Assembly: GCF_900129025.1 (NCBI RefSeq)
Contig: NZ_FQUM01000002.1
Span: 186,001-250,000 of the forward strand
Reading direction: 5' to 3'
Length of the DNA stretch: 64,000 bases
Source: Mariniphaga anaerophila
GTDB taxonomy: Bacteria; Bacteroidota; Bacteroidia; Bacteroidales; Prolixibacteraceae
Position numbers and translations under genes: made by a program. Positions 61,949-64,000 of the stretch are shown one piece after another; positions within the stretch are counted from its first letter, which is position 1; each line of letters starts with the position of its first letter. The notes beneath the pieces were generated by a model, which was not told where the DNA came from, ran no database searches, and saw nothing but the letters and a program-made list of their open reading frames with translations.

Positions 61949-63172
61949 ATGATTAAAATTAATGCTTTAAAGCGGGTAAGCTATTCACGCTTATCCGCAA
62001 TTTTGGCAATTCTTATACTTGTTATTGTATATATAGCAGGGCTAAAAAGACAAGAGCAACAATTAAAAAGTATCGTTGCTACATCTTTTCCAGAGTTGAA
62101 GGATTTGCAACCTCTCAAAACAAATCCATTGTTATATGAAATTAAGAACCATGAACATGAAGTTGACCATTATTTGATTTTTAAAAAAGGGATGGGGTGG
62201 GGAGGTCCTTTTATTGTAATGGCAGAACTTGATACTGCAATAAAAATTAATAAAATTGAGGTGTTAGATCATTGCGAAACACCATCTTACATGTTAAAAC
62301 TTCAAAAAAACGAATTTTTTAAACAATTTAATTTTTTACCTGCTACGTCAGCATTTACACTGGGGAATGATTTGAGCGCAGTTACAGGCGCAACAATTTC
62401 ATCAACTGGTTTTACCAATGCTATCAAAGAAGGTATGCAAGAAGCTGCTTTTTTTGTTTTGGGCAATGAAAAACAAACGAGCACCGCAGCTTTTTCTTTT
62501 GGCGCAAAAGAAATTATTCTGTTTTGTATTTTTTTACTTGCATTGATTGGAAGCTATTTGAGGTTTAAAAAATTAAGGTATTTAACTCTTGGAATTAGTT
62601 TGATTGCCATTGGGTTTGTTTATAACTTCCCATTTAGTATATCTCATTTTACATCTATATTTCTTGGGTATGTACCTGGTATTTATACAAATGCTGCCTG
62701 GTGGGTGGTTGTTGGTGGTGCATTGGCTTTAATTTTTATTACTGGAAAAAATCTTTATTGTTCTTCGATCTGCCCATTTGGAGCGATGCAGGAATTAATT
62801 GCCAAGATTAGTGGATTTAAACTTCCTATTCATCCTATGGTTCTAAAATACGGCCCTAAAATTCTTTATCTCTTAACCTTTTTTGCCGTCGTTACAATGG
62901 TCTATTTTCGAAATACTTCGAGTGGAAATTATGAACCATTTGCAGCATTATTTAATTTAGATGGTTATGGCTTAATATGGTTCATACTTCCTGTGGTACT
63001 GTTCAGCTCATTCTTTTGGAAACGCTTTTATTGTCGCTTTTTGTGTCCGGCTGGTACAGCACTTAACTTAACAAATCGATTCAGAAACTGGATTAAGCAT
63101 AAAATAAAAAACTCCACTAAAAACAAGTCACAATGCAAAAAGATGAATCAAAAATGTCAATCATTTCATTGA
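61949..63172 (+). CDS. rdhC: RdhC-like NosR/NirI-type flavin and iron-sulfur membrane protein
   Basis: 407 residues. One N-terminal helix, then a periplasmic FMN-binding domain with the flavinylation motif SAVTGATISSTG (T149 as the FMN-linked Thr), then about five helices and two CX3CP motifs (C271-C275 in LYCSSICPFG; C362-C366 in YCRFLCPAG). This is the RdhC/NosR layout proposed to pass electrons from menaquinol to the reductase or to regulate it. The last 30 residues (KNKSQCKKMNQKCQSFH) are cysteine-bearing. It follows rdhB after 44 bp. Confidence 0.85.
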   Translation: MIKINALKRVSYSRLSAILAILILVIVYIAGLKRQEQQLKSIVATSFPELKDLQPLKTNPLLYEIKNHEHEVDHYLIFKKGMGWGGPFIVMAELDTAIKINKIEVLDHCETPSYMLKLQKNEFFKQFNFLPATSAFTLGNDLSAVTGATISSTGFTNAIKEGMQEAAFFVLGNEKQTSTAAFSFGAKEIILFCIFLLALIGSYLRFKKLRYLTLGISLIAIGFVYNFPFSISHFTSIFLGYVPGIYTNAAWWVVVGGALALIFITGKNLYCSSICPFGAMQELIAKISGFKLPIHPMVLKYGPKILYLLTFFAVVTMVYFRNTSSGNYEPFAALFNLDGYGLIWFILPVVLFSSFFWKRFYCRFLCPAGTALNLTNRFRNWIKHKIKNSTKNKSQCKKMNQKCQSFH

Positions 63173-63237
63173 TTATATATGTGTCAATAGTTATTGTTAT
63201 ACTCATGCACATCGCAAATTTTTGGCTGGAGCGATAA
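63133..63237 (+). CDS. Possible 34-residue single-helix membrane protein after rdhC
   Basis: The frame starts MQKDESKMSIISLIIYVSIV and ends HIANFWLER, with a hydrophobic helix at about residues 9-28. It overlaps the end of rdhC by 40 bp in another frame. The charged N-terminus, one helix and aromatic-basic end are typical of small membrane subunits. It ends 22 bp before the convergent beta-helix gene. No homologue was recognised. It may be a small partner of RdhC or a chance ORF. Confidence 0.38.
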   Translation: MQKDESKMSIISLIIYVSIVIVILMHIANFWLER

Positions 63238-63259
63238 ATAGGAAGACAAGCTATTTTGT

Positions 63260-64000
63260 TTAAAAACCAATCGCTTTTGCCCAATTGGGTAAACCCGTTT
63301 CGATAGCACCAATGTCGGGAGATTTTCCATGCATCTCATTTTTAATGTAAAAATGCTCGTTTTTGTGAGTGAATTCTGAAATTCCACGATCTATTAACGG
63401 GCTTTTCTCGGATAAACTATAGTCAGTATTCAGCATCGGATTTAAACTTAGTATTGTATTCTCAACCAGGTTACATTCAGAAAAAGGTATTTCGGCAATA
63501 TATACATTTTGGTATGCAACAATCGATTTTTGATTGATTCCTTTCAGTGCGATATGCTGAATATTTGAAATGGAGTTATTCAGCACAATGGAGTTTCCTC
63601 CACCGCAAATTCCATAAGAGCAACTAGCTATTGTATTGTTGTAAATGTAAATACGCTCGGTTAATGGCGCGGCCTCAAAATTCTCTTTTGTGTTGCCGTC
63701 AGACATACAGCCAATTGCCGCCATGCTGATGTTTGCAATAATGTTGTTTTGTATTGTGATTACGCGGGCCGACTCTTCCGGATAGCCAATCAGTTGGATG
63801 CCGTCTTCGCCATTATTAACAATCAGGTTGTGACTGATTTCATAATTCAGCGTATCTCCGGAATAGTGCTGCAAGCGTATTTCAATGCCATCATCTTTAT
63901 TGGTTCTGATAATGTTTCTTTCGATAACAATATCAACATCGTCATCCAAATCGATACCATCATCGCTGTTTAGCTCAAAAATGTTGTTTTGGCACAATCC
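63260..64000 (-). CDS. Right-handed beta-helix (pectate-lyase-fold) protein, N-terminus off window
   Basis: The reverse strand is open from the window edge (GGA TTG TGC) to a TAA at 63260-63262, about 246 codons. Repeated short segments end in N-N-I/T (QNNIFELNSDDGIDLDDD, QNNIIANISM, YNNTIASCSYGICGG, LNNSISNIQH), the stacked-Asn pattern of parallel beta-helix repeats. The C-terminal LIDRGISEF and SPDIGAIE are typical of choice-of-anchor-free polysaccharide lyases and NosD-like proteins. Enzyme activity cannot be judged without the N-terminus. It is convergent with the rdh operon. Confidence 0.8.
   Translation of the reverse strand, partial: GLCQNNIFELNSDDGIDLDDDVDIVIERNIIRTNKDDGIEIRLQHYSGDTLNYEISHNLIVNNGEDGIQLIGYPEESARVITIQNNIIANISMAAIGCMSDGNTKENFEAAPLTERIYIYNNTIASCSYGICGGGNSIVLNNSISNIQHIALKGINQKSIVAYQNVYIAEIPFSECNLVENTILSLNPMLNTDYSLSEKSPLIDRGISEFTHKNEHFYIKNEMHGKSPDIGAIETGLPNWAKAIGF

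Overview
The window looks like chromosomal DNA of a Bacteroidota bacterium, probably Bacteroidales/Marinilabiliales-like. The evidence is two SusC/SusD outer-membrane uptake loci, a type IX secretion (T9SS) C-terminal sorting domain on a secreted protease, a PorV/PorQ-like barrel, the fused MurF-alanine racemase typical of this phylum, and several promoters matching the Bacteroidota form (TTTG, 17-23 bp, TAnnTTTG). Genus cannot be fixed from the sequence alone.

Layout. 1-1.8 kb: end of a surface-polysaccharide locus (flippase, hexapeptide acyltransferase). 1.9-5.8 kb: an accessory patch built from a REP-associated tyrosine transposase (RAYT) element and five internally deleted relatives; a RhuM-like gene and a HepT/MntA toxin-antitoxin pair sit among the repeats. 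5.8-7.8 kb: nucleotide-sugar dehydrogenase and a winged-helix/degenerate nucleotidyltransferase regulator. 8-10.7 kb: SLC13-type transporter and DoxX. 10.8-21.8 kb: a long leftward hexuronate/aldonate cluster (LacI regulator, SDR reductase, two Gfo/Idh/MocA enzymes, UxuA, KdgK, a LarA-family epimerase, PdxB, 6-phosphogluconate dehydrogenase). 21.9-30.3 kb: stand-alone E2 catalytic domain, M16 peptidase, PorV-like barrel overlapping a T9SS subtilase. 30.4-44.7 kb: two SusCD loci without carbohydrate enzymes, each preceded by the same module: a tiny ORF followed by a nearly identical 66-bp stem-loop. 44.7-50.8 kb: housekeeping genes (yjjG, rsmI, tdk, murF-alr, a Crp-type regulator). 51-57.4 kb: the imuA-imuB-dnaE2 mutagenesis cassette, divergent from a LexA-like S24 repressor with a palindrome between them. 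57.4-58.8 kb: small metabolic genes. 59-63.2 kb: a tRNA-Arg followed by an A+T-rich block holding a TetR regulator and a putative reductive dehalogenase operon (rdhA, rdhB, rdhC and a possible 34-residue membrane protein). The window ends in a partial beta-helix protein.

How the parts work together. The uxu cluster can reduce fructuronate to mannonate, dehydrate mannonate to 2-keto-3-deoxygluconate and phosphorylate it. The LarA homologue would add entry from gluconate if it acts as a 2-epimerase, which is inference. The rdh block reads as a regulated organohalide-reduction unit: a Tat-exported iron-sulfur/corrinoid reductase, its membrane anchor and a NosR-like flavin/iron-sulfur electron-transfer protein, with matching palindromic operators before tetR and before rdhA. 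The two most interesting items are this dehalogenase operon and the duplicated micro-ORF/stem-loop modules upstream of susC.
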